Below, piece after piece: positions 10,783-20,704 of a stretch of 64,000 nucleotides of DNA (its first letter is position 1; each line of letters begins with the position of its first letter). The notes under the pieces were generated by a model. That model was not told the origin of the DNA. It was given only the letters and a program-made list of their open reading frames with translations, and ran no database searches. The stretch comes from Lithodes maja (lineage: Eukaryota > Arthropoda > Malacostraca > Decapoda > Lithodidae), in contig JBAKBP010003187.1 in the NCBI GenBank assembly GCA_037953745.1, forward strand, positions 1-64,000. The letters are read 5' to 3'. The position numbers and the translations under genes are program-made.

Positions 10783-11241
10783 GTGACGGCGTCTCTTCCG
10801 TGGATTGACCTCCCAATCTACCAAGATTGGAAGCCAAAGCGTCACATTTTTCCTTTGCCCCTCAGCTTTCTCTTCATAATTGCTGAGGGGCACAGGGCCC
10901 TGGGTGGGGCTTTGGTATCCCGGGCGTTTCCGCACCCTCCTCAGCTCCCCGCCATGGAATGGCTTCGGTCACCCAGGCTTTATTGTGGTCGGCAGGGAGG
11001 GGTCTGTGGGGCGCTCGGTTATGGCCTTGGCCTTGCTCGGGGCCTTGGGGCTGTTTGGCCAGGCAGCTTGGGGAACAACAACAACGACAAATTTATCGAA
11101 AATCGTATGATCACTTATTCACAGTATCTTATGTTATTCGAATCCGAGGCAAAATCTCTCACATTCTCACACAAGACCTTCATTTACCTTCAAGAGGCTC
11201 GTTCAGCATGTGACTACAGCTTAAAATCGCTTGTTAGTTAG
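10783..11241 (+). other. GC-rich island with uncertain open frame
   Basis: The region at 10850-11090 is much richer in GC than its surroundings and carries open frames in all three phases (152, 84 and 76 aa). No recognisable domain, splice sites or signal peptide support a gene. It may be a fragment of a dispersed repeat or an upstream CpG-rich element of the cuticle gene 800 bp away. Function unknown. Confidence 0.3.
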
Positions 11242-11438
11242 TTTAAATAGGACTTCAGAGGCATCAACCCTTCTGGATTATTAAGCCAGCACACTGTAAG
11301 TCAAGAATAGCGTCAGGACTTGAGCCCCTTCTTGAAATCCCAGTTTCTTGTGTATGACGTGCATGTTGACTGTGACTGCACTGCTGGATATCAGAATCCA
11401 TCACCTTTCTCTGTCAATATTGCTAGCGTGTCTCCGAC

Positions 11439-11856
11439 TTAATGGGGCATTTTTATTTATTTTTTCCTCTGGCCCCCTTCTCCCTCATCATTAGCCCCAG
11501 TAGTTTTCAGATTTATAAGACATTCGGCCCATTACTTTGGCGATTTTAAAACCTTTCATTCCATTTCTTCGTCAATATTAAGACCTTTCGTGCCATTTAG
11601 GTCTCGATATTTTCCTGGCGAGCGATAACGAGCCAGTAATATTGGAGGAACCTGGCTTTGGCCAGAACATTTTTATACCAAAAAATGTACAAATTTATCT
11701 AAAAGAGGGATCTTGGGGATGTTATTTTATATATTTATTTTATTTTATTCTATTTTGTCTTTGTAAATGCTTGATGGAGGTCCAGGTCGGAAACTAATAT
11801 ATATATAAATAAATAAATAAATCAGCCAATAAATAAATACCCCCATCCCCCCTTAA
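11439..11856 (-). mobile_element. TTAA-A MITE copy 8
   Basis: A copy of 418 bp in reverse orientation, with an AT-rich insertion at 11725-11830. It ends at CCCCCCTTAA about 135 bp upstream of the TATA box of the cuticle gene, so it limits the proximal promoter. Confidence 0.85.
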
Positions 11857-11905
11857 ACTGGCTCCCGAGAGACCCATTAAGCCAGAGAAAACGAAGGCGA
11901 GCGTT

Positions 11906-12052
11906 GATTGGCTCCCTGGAGAAAGCATCTCCCGGGCCCCCCAAAAATGTATTCCCACCAATCACGTTGCTTTCTCGATGATGCTGCGGGTATATAAGGG
12001 GGGTGGGCCATGGTTCCCCTCCCAGCTGCTCTCTAGGGGTGGCACTGTCAAC
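11906..12052 (+). promoter_or_regulatory. TATA promoter of the cuticle gene
   Basis: TATATAAGG lies at 11991-11999, about 60 bp before the start codon, which puts the expected transcription start near 12021-12026 and leaves a 5' leader of about 30 nt. Two CCAAT-type boxes are present, one inverted (ATTGG, 11907-11911) and one direct (CCAAT, 11958-11962). The arrangement is what one expects for a strongly induced, developmentally timed gene; that last point is inference. Confidence 0.75.
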
Positions 12053-12061
12053 ATGGCTCTT
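12053..12061 (+). CDS. Cuticle protein gene, coding exon 1 (start codon)
   Basis: The nine bases ATGGCTCTT encode Met-Ala-Leu and are followed at once by the donor GTAAGC. A tiny first exon that splits the signal peptide is common in arthropod cuticle protein genes. Joined in phase 0 to the exon at 12785 it gives a typical signal peptide starting MALPVFLVSVAAVVC. This start is preferred over the in-frame ATG at 12704, which lies inside a transposon and has no signal peptide next to it. Confidence 0.8.
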
Positions 12062-12784
12062 GTAAGCTCCTAGAGGATTAATCTAATACTATTGCTAATA
12101 CTAATCTAATGTAATTCTAATTTAATTAATCTAATACTAATGTAATCCTAATCCTAATCTAATGTCATTCTAATTTAATTAACGATTTATCCAGGCATAA
12201 ATACCACATTTGCATTCAGTCACAAGAATTATAAGTGTAAATGAATAATTATTAATTAATTAACAATAATTATAACCAATAATCCTAAATGGTGTCCTAT
12301 ATGTTTGTCCAAAATTAGAGGGTTAATTATCCCTGGCAAGATAATAAATAATTGTGATAATTTATAATGATTGTGATATTATAGCAAGGGGAGACTGGCC
12401 GTTTATTTGGTCTATTAATTAATTTATTCATATATATTTTGTTTAGTTTCCTCCCTAGACCTCCATCAAGCTTAGAAAAACACCCCCTAGACCCCCCCTG
12501 CAAGATAAATTTGTAAATTTTTCGGTAGAAAATTTCCCCGGCCGAAGGCCGATTCCTCTTAAAATTGCAGGCTCGCTATCGCTCGCCATGAAATAATCGA
12601 CACCTAAATGGCACGATTTTTTTTTATAATTGACAACGAAATGGGGCGAAAGGTGTTTAAATCGCCAAACTAATGACCCAAACGTGTTAAAATCTCAAAA
12701 CTAGTGGGGCTAAACCTTAGGGAGAAGGGGGTCCAGAAAAACGGTCTACCTCCCCTTAATGCTTGTGTTGTTTTGTGTTCTCAG
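12062..12784 (+). other. Intron 1 of the cuticle gene
   Basis: The donor is GTAAGC at 12062; the acceptor is TTTTGTGTTCTCAG ending at 12784. The left half is AT-rich and contains repeated TAATCTAAT-like motifs. The right half is a TTAA-A MITE (12384-12759) that ends only 25 bp before the exon, so the pyrimidine tract begins right at the transposon edge. Confidence 0.75.
12384..12759 (+). mobile_element. TTAA-A MITE copy 9, in intron 1
   Basis: The left end is GGGGAGACTGGCC with its TTAA mutated to GCAA; the right end is CCTCCCCTTAA. It belongs to the subfamily with a longer AT-rich left part (GGTCTATTAATTAATTTATT), also seen at 53162. Confidence 0.85.
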
Positions 12785-15700
12785 CCTGTGTTTCTGGTGA
12801 GTGTTGCGGCTGTTGTTTGTATCCAGCCTGTCCTGACGCAGCCTGATTCACCCCACCAGCCTGTAGCCCCTCGGTTTGATTCACTCCGACAGCCTGTAAT
12901 ACCCCAGCCTGTAATACGCGAGCCTGTAATACCCGAGCCTACAATACCCGAGCCTGCCTCCCCACCCGAGCCCGATTCATCCCAGCCTGCTCAACGCTCA
13001 CTGCAGGCCTTCTCCAGTCAGCGCATCTCCTTCCAGCCTGTAGAAACCAAGCCTTCTCATCCACAGCCAGCTCGACCTAAGCCTATTCCATTATCCCCTC
13101 TTCAAGCCAGATCACAGCAGTTCAGTCTTAGACCTGCTCAGCCTACATCGAGTGAGCAAGCTGAACGCAACCTGCTCAAGCCTGCACCTCCAAGCGAGCC
13201 TACCGGTAGAGAGTTTCAGCCTTCTCAGCCTGCAGAAGACCGGCCTGTAATAAATCGAGATCAACCACCCCAGCCTTCCCATCTTCCACATCCTGCAGGT
13301 CGGTCCCAGCCTGTACCGTTCCAGCCTGCACTTGATCGCCCTGCACCTCAACAGCCTCTATTCCAGCCTGTAAACGAGGAGCCTGTGGAGAAGCGACACA
13401 CGCTATCACAGCCTGCTTTTGACCACCGTCCTTCAGTTCCCCCCGTGTTCCGCCAGCCTGCCCAAGAGCCTGCAGCCCCTAAGTTCCTCCCTCAGCCTGC
13501 TCCCATACAGGCTCCCCCTCTCCAGCCTGCCCCAAAGGAAGGAAGAGGAGAGGGAGGAGGAGAAGGACCAAGAATAGTCTCCTTCAACTCCATCGTGTCT
13601 TACTATGGTCCTTTTAAACAGCCTGCTAACCTACAGCCTGCGCAGGTCAGAGTAGTGTCACAGCAACAACAATCATCGCGTCCTCAGCCTGCCGCCTTCC
13701 AGTTTACTCCTTTCCAGCCTCTACCACGGCAGCCTGTGACCTTTAAGCCTGCTCCACCCCAGCCTAGTCTACCAAGGCCTGTCATCTCTCAGCCTGCACA
13801 ACTACAGCAGGCTTTTCCTCCTCCTCCATCACAGCCTGCATTCCATCATCCTGCTCCGTTCCAATCTGGCATCCCTCAGCCTCCACCACCCCAGTTTGGG
13901 CCACCACAGCCTGGTCCTCCTCAGCCTGTCTCCTTCCAACCTGCAGTCTTCCCCTCAGCCTTCCACGAGCCTGCCACTAGCAAAGCAGGGGCCCCACAAC
14001 TCAGCCCCCCTCAGCCTACCCAACTGCTGTCCTTCCCCTTCCAGCCTGCCTCGTTCCAGCACAGCCTGCCCCAGCCTGCAGCCCGGGAGAGAAGCCAGTT
14101 GTTCTCCTCTCATTCACAGCCTGTAGTGGTCAAGATCCTCCCGCCTGAGTCTGGTTCGACAAAGCCCGATTCTCAAAAGCCCGATAATCAAAAGACCGAT
14201 TCCTCCAAGCCCGAATCACACCAGTCTGATTCCCAAAAGCCCAGTTCACCACCACAGTCTGATTCAATAAAGCCTGATTCAATCATATCTCATTCACCTC
14301 AGTCTGAAATTCCTAAGCCTGATTCAGTCGCTTCTGATGGCTCTAAGCCTGATTTAACTAAGCCCGCTGAAAGTCCCTCTTCTCAACCGGCCTTATCTCA
14401 GTCTACGTCAAATCAGTCTACGTCAAATCAGTCTACGTCAACTAAATCTACGTCAACTAAATCTACGTCAACTAAATCTACGTCATCTCAATCTACGTCA
14501 TCTCAATCTACATCATCTCAATCTACCTCGAGTGAGAATGGTTCATCCCGGGGTGATTTGGATGAAGCGGGTTCGGAACGGTCAACCTCGTCTCAGCCTA
14601 CCTCCTCTCAGCCTGCCTCCTCCAAGCCTGCTACAGACCCTTCAGATCCCGACAACAGAATCAGTCGCAGTCTGTCCATCCAGCCTTCTTCCTTTCGGCC
14701 CGTCCTTCAGCGACCCCGACCTACCCCGCTGGAGAAACTGGCCCGACCTTCGCCCCTCCAGCCTACCATAACCTTCCTGGACCAGCCGGGTTTCCAGCCT
14801 GTTTCGCCCAATATCATCCTGCCACACCAACAACAGCCTGTGAAGACCCGGCCTGCAACGGAGAAGGACCCTCATAAGCTTGCCTCTCGAGTTCCCATCC
14901 TTCGCCGCCCGGGAACAACTCACGAGTCTGTAATCAAGGAGAGACCGATCTTCAAGCCTATTAAGTCTTTCCCTGTCCTGTCACGTCCTCGCCAGCCTGC
15001 CTCATCACAGTCCAGCCTGCCGCGACCTACCTCTACGCAGGAGGAGGTGGCCGAGGTTATCCTGCACACTCCCTCACCTAAACCTACCTTGGAGAAGAAA
15101 GCTGGAGAAACGCTAAAACGAGGCTCAGTCCAGTCGGTCCCACTCCGGCCTTCCTTCTTCCAGCCTGCTTCGAAACATCCTGGTAGCTCACAGCCTGTAT
15201 CGTCTCCCTTTAGCCATATACAGCCTGCCTCGAGTAAACCATCCCGATTTGACTTTACCCCCTCCAAACCCACTTCATTCCGCCCTAAAACAGCCCACTC
15301 ATCATCACCACACCAAATACCCCACTCGACAACATCTCGCCATCCTCCATCACATCATTTACCCCCGACTCAATCAACCTCACCTGACGTTGATTCCTTT
15401 CAATTCGTTCGTTCTCACCCCACCTCACTCAAGCCTGTCTTAGCTGAGAAGGTTGTTAGGGAAATCTCGCAAAAGCCGGCGTCGTTTGGTTCCTCGCTTC
15501 ATCCCTCTCGTTCACGGCACCCCGATTCAGAACCCGGCCACCTCATTCCATCGGTCACCCCCGGCACTACCTCCGTTCATCCTACTGTCCGTAACCCGTC
15601 TTCCTTGGATCGTTCCCCTACCTTTAGTCCTGTCTTGTCGCGTTCTTCCACATTCAATCCATCTTTCTCCCCTTCTTCCACATTTACTCCTACCTCTCCC

Positions 15701-16714
15701 CGTCCCACCGAGATCCACCCATCGTCTCTCCACCCCTTCACCCATCACCCTTCCTCCTTCGGCGCCAACTTCTTCCGGCCTACCTCGCAGCCCGCCACAC
15801 AACTAAAGGAGTCGCCGACGAAGGAGAATGCAAAGGAAGAACCCTTGAAACCCTTCTTCCGACCGCTTCGACCCTATCCTAAGCAACACCGTCCCAAGCA
15901 ACGCCGCCCCACCAGACCCAAGCATGCCTCCTTATCCAAACCCAAATCCCTTCATCCCAATAATCCCCACACCTCCCGCCGACCCTCAGTTCATTCCCAG
16001 ACTACATCCTTCCATCCCACCACCTCCCAACAACCCTCAATCAATCCCAAGACCCCATCCTTCCATCCCACCACCTCCAACCGACCCGCAGTCCATCCTA
16101 AGACCACATCCTTCCATCCCACCACCTCCCACCGACCAGCAGTTCATCCTAAGACCACTTCCTTCCATCCCACCACCTCCCAACAACCCTCAATCAGTCC
16201 CAAGACTACATCCTTCCATCCCAACACCTCCCACCGTCCCGCAGTCCATCCTAAGACCACATCCTTCCATCCCACCACGTCCCACCGACCCGCAGTTCAT
16301 CCTAAGACCACTTCCTTCCATCCCACCACCTCCCAACAACCCTCAATCAGTCCCAAGACTACATCCTTCCATCCCAACACCTCCCACCGACCCGCAGTCC
16401 ATCCTAAGACCACATCCTTCCATCCCACCACCTCCCAGCAACCCTCAATCCATCCCAAGACCCCATCCCTCCATCCCATCACCTCCCACCGACCCTCAGC
16501 TCATCCCAAGACAAAACCCCACAATCCTAAGCTCTCTCAGCGATCCACAAGCGCCCCCGCCGCTTCGTCAGGGCCTGAGGGAGAGAAGCGCCCCGTGAGG
16601 ACCATTCTACACCAGCCTGCGATCACCTTCCTGCCCTCGGAGAACATTGGCGCTGATCCGGTAGAAGAGAAAGGAAGGTCTTATGGCATCGCTCCCTCGC
16701 AATACTACTATAAG
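12785..16714 (+). CDS. Large proline-rich cuticle protein, coding exon 2
   Basis: A 3930-bp exon of exactly 1310 codons with both ends in phase 0 (acceptor TTCTCAG, donor AAG/GTCAGT). Residues about 4-18 complete the signal peptide. Residues about 20-450 are dense QPA/QPV repeats; about 455-540 is a Ser/Asp/Lys-rich stretch with KPDS motifs; about 540-590 is a Ser/Thr tract (QSTS, TKSTS); about 590-1070 is again Pro/Ser-rich; about 1071-1246 is a 17-aa tandem repeat rich in His, Thr and Pro. The end, SQYYYK, leads into the chitin-binding domain of the next exon. A low-complexity extracellular protein joined to an RR domain is the plan of resilin-like cuticle proteins. The exact family name is not certain. 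Confidence 0.85.
15985..16510 (+). repeat. 51-bp coding repeat in the cuticle gene
   Basis: Ten to eleven units of 17 residues have the core TSFHPTTS and then either HRPAVHPK or QQPSISPK. A block of three units (HRPAVHPK, QQPSISPK, then a unit with HPNTS) is itself repeated, giving a 153-bp higher-order period. Synonymous differences are few, so the expansion looks recent. A second frame through the same stretch is also open for 224 codons, a by-product of the repeat. Confidence 0.88.
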
Positions 16715-16895
16715 GTCAGTGTGTGAGCAATTGGAGGAACAATATGATATAGTAATTAATTATATTTAGGCCAGAAATCGTGGCCCCTAACCTCTGTAAC
16801 TAAAAAAGGGCTAGAGCAAATGGTAGAAATATTAGCTCGTTTTTTAGTTAGAGATTATGAGTCACGATTTTTGGCCTACCTATACTCATTAGTCT

Positions 16896-16934
<39 letters not shown>

Positions 16935-17211
16935 ATGACAAATTAAAGCCCCAACGGAAAAATTCATAAGACAAAAAGACAAATACTCCAGAAAAATAGA
17001 AATAAGAGTAAAACTGAAAACAAGAAAAACGAGGATGTTGTATTGGCATTTACTGAACTGTTTATAAGGAGAAAAGTTAAGGAGACAATAAAGTAGAATT
17101 ATATGGGAGAAAAATCAATTAGACACCAATTTCTCTTCCCACGACATTTCATTACTCTTTCTAAAAACTTCCCATCACGTAGGCTGCTCCTCTCTCATAG
17201 GGTTTAGAAAG

Positions 17212-17435
17212 CAATTGACCACTTCCGAGTTTCAGGCTATAAGGAAGTTGGAGCAGTAAACATCGATATTAAATAGATATGCAATAATAAGGATTCTGAT
17301 AGATGCAGAGTACTTTGGATTAGATGTTATGCATTTATAACTGAATTACAACCGTATTTCATCTGGTAATGCTATTAAATATTGATGTCTACAGCTCTTA
17401 ACTTTATATAACTCGAAACTCGCAAGTCGTCAATT
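17212..17435. mobile_element. Element E: MITE with about 35-bp inverted ends
   Basis: The left end is CAATTGACCACTTCCGAGTT and the reverse complement of the right end reads AATTGACGACTTGCGAGTT; both continue into TATAA-like sequence. Partial copies lie at 23472-23635 and 30355-30460. The superfamily was not determined. Confidence 0.65.
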
Positions 17436-17624
17436 ACAAATCGGTTAATACAAATTAATAACTACAAAATATTAACACATACAATATACACTACAAAACC
17501 TTTATGGTAAGCGAGCCAATTTGAACGTTGCGCTCCCAATCAGTACGCGATAGATTTACGTGTTATCGAGAAAAACAAAATATATATAAAATCAAATAAA
17601 AATAATATTGGTGTTACGCAGGAG

Positions 17625-17869
17625 GCGTTCCTGATCCCTCTGCTTTCGCATGTTTAGCCTCATTAGTTTCGAGATTTTAAGACGTTCGCCCCAATTATTT
17701 GTCAATTTGTTAGACCTTTCGTGCTATTTAGGGGTCGAAAGGTCTTAAAATTGACAAAGAAATGGGGCAGAAGTTCTTATAATCGCCAAACTAGTGGGGC
17801 GAACGTCTTGAAATCCCAAAATGAATAGCGCCAAACATGAGGGAAAAGGGAGTCTAAAAAAAAACTTAA
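17625..17869. mobile_element. Palindromic TTAA-A derivative without its centre
   Basis: The left half carries reverse-oriented iterons (GTTTAGCC...TTTTAAGACGTTCGCCCC) and the right half carries them forward (ATGGGGC...CTTAAAAT), meeting at GGGGTCGAAAGG. The hairpins and the GGCGAGCGATAGCGAGCC module are absent. The right end is CTTAA at 17866-17869; the left TTAA was not found. Confidence 0.7.
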
Positions 17870-18217
17870 GTTAGGTTAGTCAGTAGGGGTTTAAGGTAGG
17901 TTAGGTTAGACATGTTCGATTAGGATATTTACAAGGCTTTCATTGCCCTGTGGCGCAGACGTTAATTGTATGTATTTATTTATTTAGTGCAACGTTAAGA
18001 TTATAAAATGTTCGTTTACTTTGGTATTGGTATTGTAGAAAATAGCTCGTCGTAGTAATAGTGAGAGTTATACTGTCGGCGACTGTAGAACAACTCCAAA
18101 CTTCTACACTTTCCGAAAGTCACGTGAGAAAGCGATAAATCCAAATACTCTCTCTCTTTCGCTCGCACACACACACACACACCACATACATATTCACACA
18201 CACACACCCACATACAT

Positions 18218-18251
<34 letters not shown>

Positions 18252-18337
18252 ATCTCTCTCACTCACACACTCACACCCATTGGACTAACCTGTCTCTATA
18301 TAACCCCCTCCCTAACCCCTTTTCATCTCTCCTATAG

Positions 18338-18433
18338 GGTGGTCCTGCGCAGTACGACTTCAGCTACGCAGTACGGGGCAAGGACGGAGGCAACTACGGC
18401 CACAGGGAAGCTAGGGATGGACCACTTACCCAG
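18338..18433 (+). CDS. Cuticle protein gene, coding exon 3, start of RR chitin-binding domain
   Basis: A 96-bp exon of 32 codons, phase 0 at both ends (acceptor CTATAG, donor CAG/GTACTT). The translation contains QYDFSYAV and, after a glycine-rich spacer, YGHREARDGPLTQ. These match the first half of the Rebers-Riddiford (chitin_bind_4) consensus: the aromatic YxFxY core and the H.E.RDG block. The domain binds chitin and would anchor the protein in the cuticle. The second half of the domain (DGR...V.Y.AD) should be in a further exon, which I could not find downstream. The last codon is followed directly by a SINE in the intron. Confidence 0.85.
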
Positions 18434-18444
18434 GTACTTGTATT

Positions 18445-18590
18445 GTTGGTGGTTTAATGGTTTGGATGCTTGTGTTCTGGGTGTGGTGTCCCGAGTTCGA
18501 ATCCCGGGAGGACCATATGCATTAATTAGTTTATTCAAGTGCATTGGGGTTTGTAATTGATGATTGATGTTAAGAACGGGGTGTTACTTA
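18445..18590 (+). mobile_element. SINE-1 copy 1 (tRNA-derived)
   Basis: The head has a clear B box (CGAGTTCGAATCCCGGG) and a tRNA-like A-box region (GTTTAATGGTTTGGATGC), most like tRNA-Gln or tRNA-Glu. The body, GCATTAATTAGTTTATTCAA through GGGGTTTGTAATTGATGATT, recurs at 38292 and 61765. It begins within 15 bp of the exon 3 donor. Confidence 0.82.
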
Positions 18591-18670
18591 TATTTAGATT
18601 CTTAACCCCTTCTGTACCGGCGACGTCTTTTGTATTTGATTTCAGCTACATTTAGACCATTGTGTACAGT

Positions 18671-18882
18671 TTAACCCTTTCAGTACCGTACCAGCGACGC
18701 GTGTTATATTATATTCTAACTATGTCTAGACGATATTATGCAGCTTAGGAAGGATCTGGGGTAGTTGAATGGGTTGGTAGGGATAGTTTGCAGCCATAGT
18801 ATTGCCTGAGGTCCTCCCTAAGCTGTATAAAATAGTGGCCAGAATAGGATGAAAAGGACGTGCCCGGTACTGTAAGGGTTAA
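18671..18882 (+). mobile_element. TTAA-D MITE nested in another TTAA-D
   Basis: A 212-bp copy from TTAACCCTTTCAGTACC to GGTACTGTAAGGGTTAA, inserted at an internal TTAA of the outer element. It preserves the ACCAGCGACGCGTGTTATAT motif that is the likely ancestor of the 29-bp array unit. Confidence 0.9.
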
Positions 18883-19203
18883 GGGGAGGTCTCCACTTAA
18901 GGGATTTTTTTCTTGACCCCTTTCTCCCTCATGTTTAGCCCCATTGCTTTTGATATTATAAAACGTTTGCCCCATTAGTTTAGCGATTTTAAGAACTTTC
19001 ACCACATATTAAGACCTTTCGTGCCATTCAGGTGTCAATTTTATCCTGGCGAGCGATAGCGAGCCTGTAATTTAAGAGGAACCGGCCTTCGGCCTGGACA
19101 TTTTTCTACCGAAAAATGTACAAATTTATCTTGAAAGGGGTTCAAGGGGTGTAATTTTAAGCTTGATGGAGGTCTAGGGAACAAACTAAATACCTCCCCT
19201 TAA
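18879..19203 (-). mobile_element. TTAA-A MITE copy 11, nested
   Basis: Reverse copy, 325 bp. Its left TTAA is the right TTAA of the nested TTAA-D, and its right TTAA (19200-19203) returns to the outer element. Confidence 0.9.
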
Positions 19204-19312
19204 GAAGGATCGGTGGTAATAAAAAGGGTTAAGTGAGATAGTTCGAAGTTTGTTAATTACCGGAGGCCCTTATATAGCTGAATAACATCGTCTAATACTA
19301 GCCAGAATAAAC

Positions 19313-19706
19313 TTAAGGAAGTCCATCTCGATTTTGTTTTGTTTTCTCTTTCTCTCCGTCTCTCTTTGGCTTCTATCCATTCGGCCCCATTCAGCCTACT
19401 GTTTTAAGACGATTACCTCCATCCAGGTGTCAATGTTTTCCTGGCGAGCGGGAGCGAGCCAGCATACATATATTTTTGTTTTGACAGCAAGCTAAATTTG
19501 TAAATTTTTCGATAGAAAAATTTCTCCGGCGAAGCCTGATTTCTCCAAACAATGCTAGCTCGCTATCGCTCGCCAGGAATAAATCGACACCTGGATGGGG
19601 ATAAACGTCTTAAGACAGTTGGCTGAATGGGGCCGAATGGATACAAGCCACGGAAAGAGAAAGAAGCAGAGAAAGATAAAACAACAAAACGGTGACCCCC
19701 CCTTAA
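19313..19706 (-). mobile_element. TTAA-B MITE copy 1, nested
   Basis: Inserted at the second internal TTAA of the outer TTAA-D. Order of modules: TTAAGGAAGTCC, a CT-rich part, ATTCGGCCCCATTCAG, TTTTAAGACG, CCATCCAGGTGTCAAT, TCCTGGCGAGCGGGAGCGAGCC, TTTTTCGATAGAAAAAT, TCCGGCGAAGCC, GGATGGGGATAAACGTCTTA, GGGGCCGAATGGATACAAGC, GGTGACCCCCCCTTAA. The two halves are inverted copies of each other around the central hairpins. Confidence 0.9.
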
Positions 19707-19735
19707 ACACACGTCGCCGTACAGAAAAGGGTTAT

Positions 19736-19797
19736 AATGAAAAAAATCGTCTAATGATAGCCAGAAAACGGAAAGGAAATGCGTCATCCTATCTTAA
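19736..19797 (+). mobile_element. TTAA-D2 MITE, right-end fragment
   Basis: It matches the right part of TTAA-D2 copies (AAAATCGTCTAATGATAG, then AATGCGTCAT as at 62202) and ends at the TTAA where the next element begins. Confidence 0.7.
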
Positions 19798-20147
19798 GGG
19801 GGAGGTAGTCGCTTTTTCTGGACCCCCTTCTCCCTCATGTGTAGTTTTGAGTTTTCAAGACGTTCGTTCCGCTAGTTTGGCTATTTTGAGACCTTTCGCC
19901 ACATTTCTTTGTCATACCTTTCGTGCCATTCAGGTGTCCATTTTGTCCTGGCGAGCAATAGCGAGCCTGTATTTTAAGAAGGAATCGGCCTTCGGCCGAG
20001 ACATTTTTCTACCGAAAAATGTACAAATGTATCTTAAAAGGGGTCTAGGGGGTGTTTTTGTTAAGCTTGATGGAGGTCTAGCGAGGAAACTCAAAAATAT
20101 ATTAATATATAAATATATAGACGAAAAAACAAGCACTACCCCCTTAT
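19794..20147 (-). mobile_element. TTAA-A MITE copy 12 (variant ends)
   Basis: The ends are TTAAGGGGGAGGTAGTCGC and CACTACCCCCTTAT, the same subfamily as the copy at 4277. The right TTAA is mutated. Modules are in reverse order. Confidence 0.88.
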
Positions 20148-20350
20148 AAGCCTTGCAAGACACGATGACTTATTTCTTGTCTGTATTCTGGCTATTATTA
20201 GAAGATTTAATTCAGATTAGGAAATGTGTAGGGAAGTCAAGAGGGTTACTTGAGATAGCTTCATTCCGTTTAACTCCCACGGATCTTGTCTTAGTACTAT
20301 AATATCGCCAACTGAAAGCCATAATAAACTGCTAAAATGCGTCAGAATCC
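20144..20350 (+). mobile_element. TTAA-D2 MITE, decayed
   Basis: The left end GCCTTGCAAGACACGATGAC resembles the copy at 63795. The foldback halves TTCTGGCTATTATTAGAAGA and CCATAATAAACTGC are visible, with an AATGCGTCA-type right end. Confidence 0.7.
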
Positions 20351-20700
20351 CTTTAACTCCCACAGATCCTTCCTAAGCTATATAAAATCCCTTTAACTCC
20401 CACAGATCCTTCCTAAGCTATATAAAATCGTCAACTGAGAGCCAGAGTATATTGCTAAAATTGGTCCTATTCATTAGGGGGTCAAAAAAAAAAAAAAAAA
20501 AAATTCATCAATCAAATGAGTCGGACAAAATAGGCTGGAAATGTGGCTGTTTTGAGCGCGCCTATTGCCTTACACAATTTAAAAAAAAATAAATAAAAAA
20601 AAAAAATAAAAAAAATAAAAAAAAAATAATAATAATAATAATAATAACTAATGTCCATTTTGTCCTGGCGAGCGATAGCGAGCCTGTATTTTAAGAAGGG
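20345..20700 (+). repeat. 44-bp duplication, poly-A tracts and TTAA-A fragment
   Basis: A segment with CCTTTAACTCCCACAGATCC is present twice (about 20351 and 20391). A(n) and (AAT)n tracts follow at 20482-20503 and 20580-20647. A lone module, GTCCTGGCGAGCGATAGCGA and the bases after it, lies at 20652-20702. No gene. Confidence 0.75.
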
Positions 20701-20704
20701 AGGG

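Larger units (their letters stand above)
16715..18337 (+). other. Intron 2 of the cuticle gene
   Basis: The donor is GTCAGT at 16715; the acceptor is CATCTCTCCTATAG ending at 18337. It contains an (AGT)n tract at 16897-16934, a TIR element at 17212-17435, a palindromic TTAA-A derivative at about 17625-17869 and CA/CT-rich microsatellites at 18150-18272. No other exon was recognised. Confidence 0.75.
18602..19735 (+). mobile_element. TTAA-D MITE interrupted by three nested elements
   Basis: The outer element is in three pieces: 18602-18674, 19200-19316 and 19703-19735. It starts TTAACCCCTTCTGTACCGG. Piece one ends at an internal TTAA after GTGTACAG; piece two resumes TTAAGAAGGATC; piece two ends at AATAAACTTAA; piece three resumes TTAAACACACGTCGCCGTAC and ends AAAAGGGTTAT. 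The uninterrupted copy at 38622 has both internal TTAA sites in the expected places, so the order of insertion is clear. Confidence 0.88.

Noticed and set aside
10783..11241. Protein-coding gene of 152 codons
   Set aside because: Three overlapping frames in a GC-rich island with no motif; more likely composition or a repeat.
15924..16598. 224-codon frame overlapping the cuticle exon in another phase
   Set aside because: It arises from the 51-bp coding repeat; the main frame has signal peptide, splice phases and the RR domain.
18449..18513. tRNA gene (also at 38292 and 61770)
   Set aside because: The B box is good, but the anticodon arm does not fold and all copies share the same unrelated tail, so they are SINE heads.
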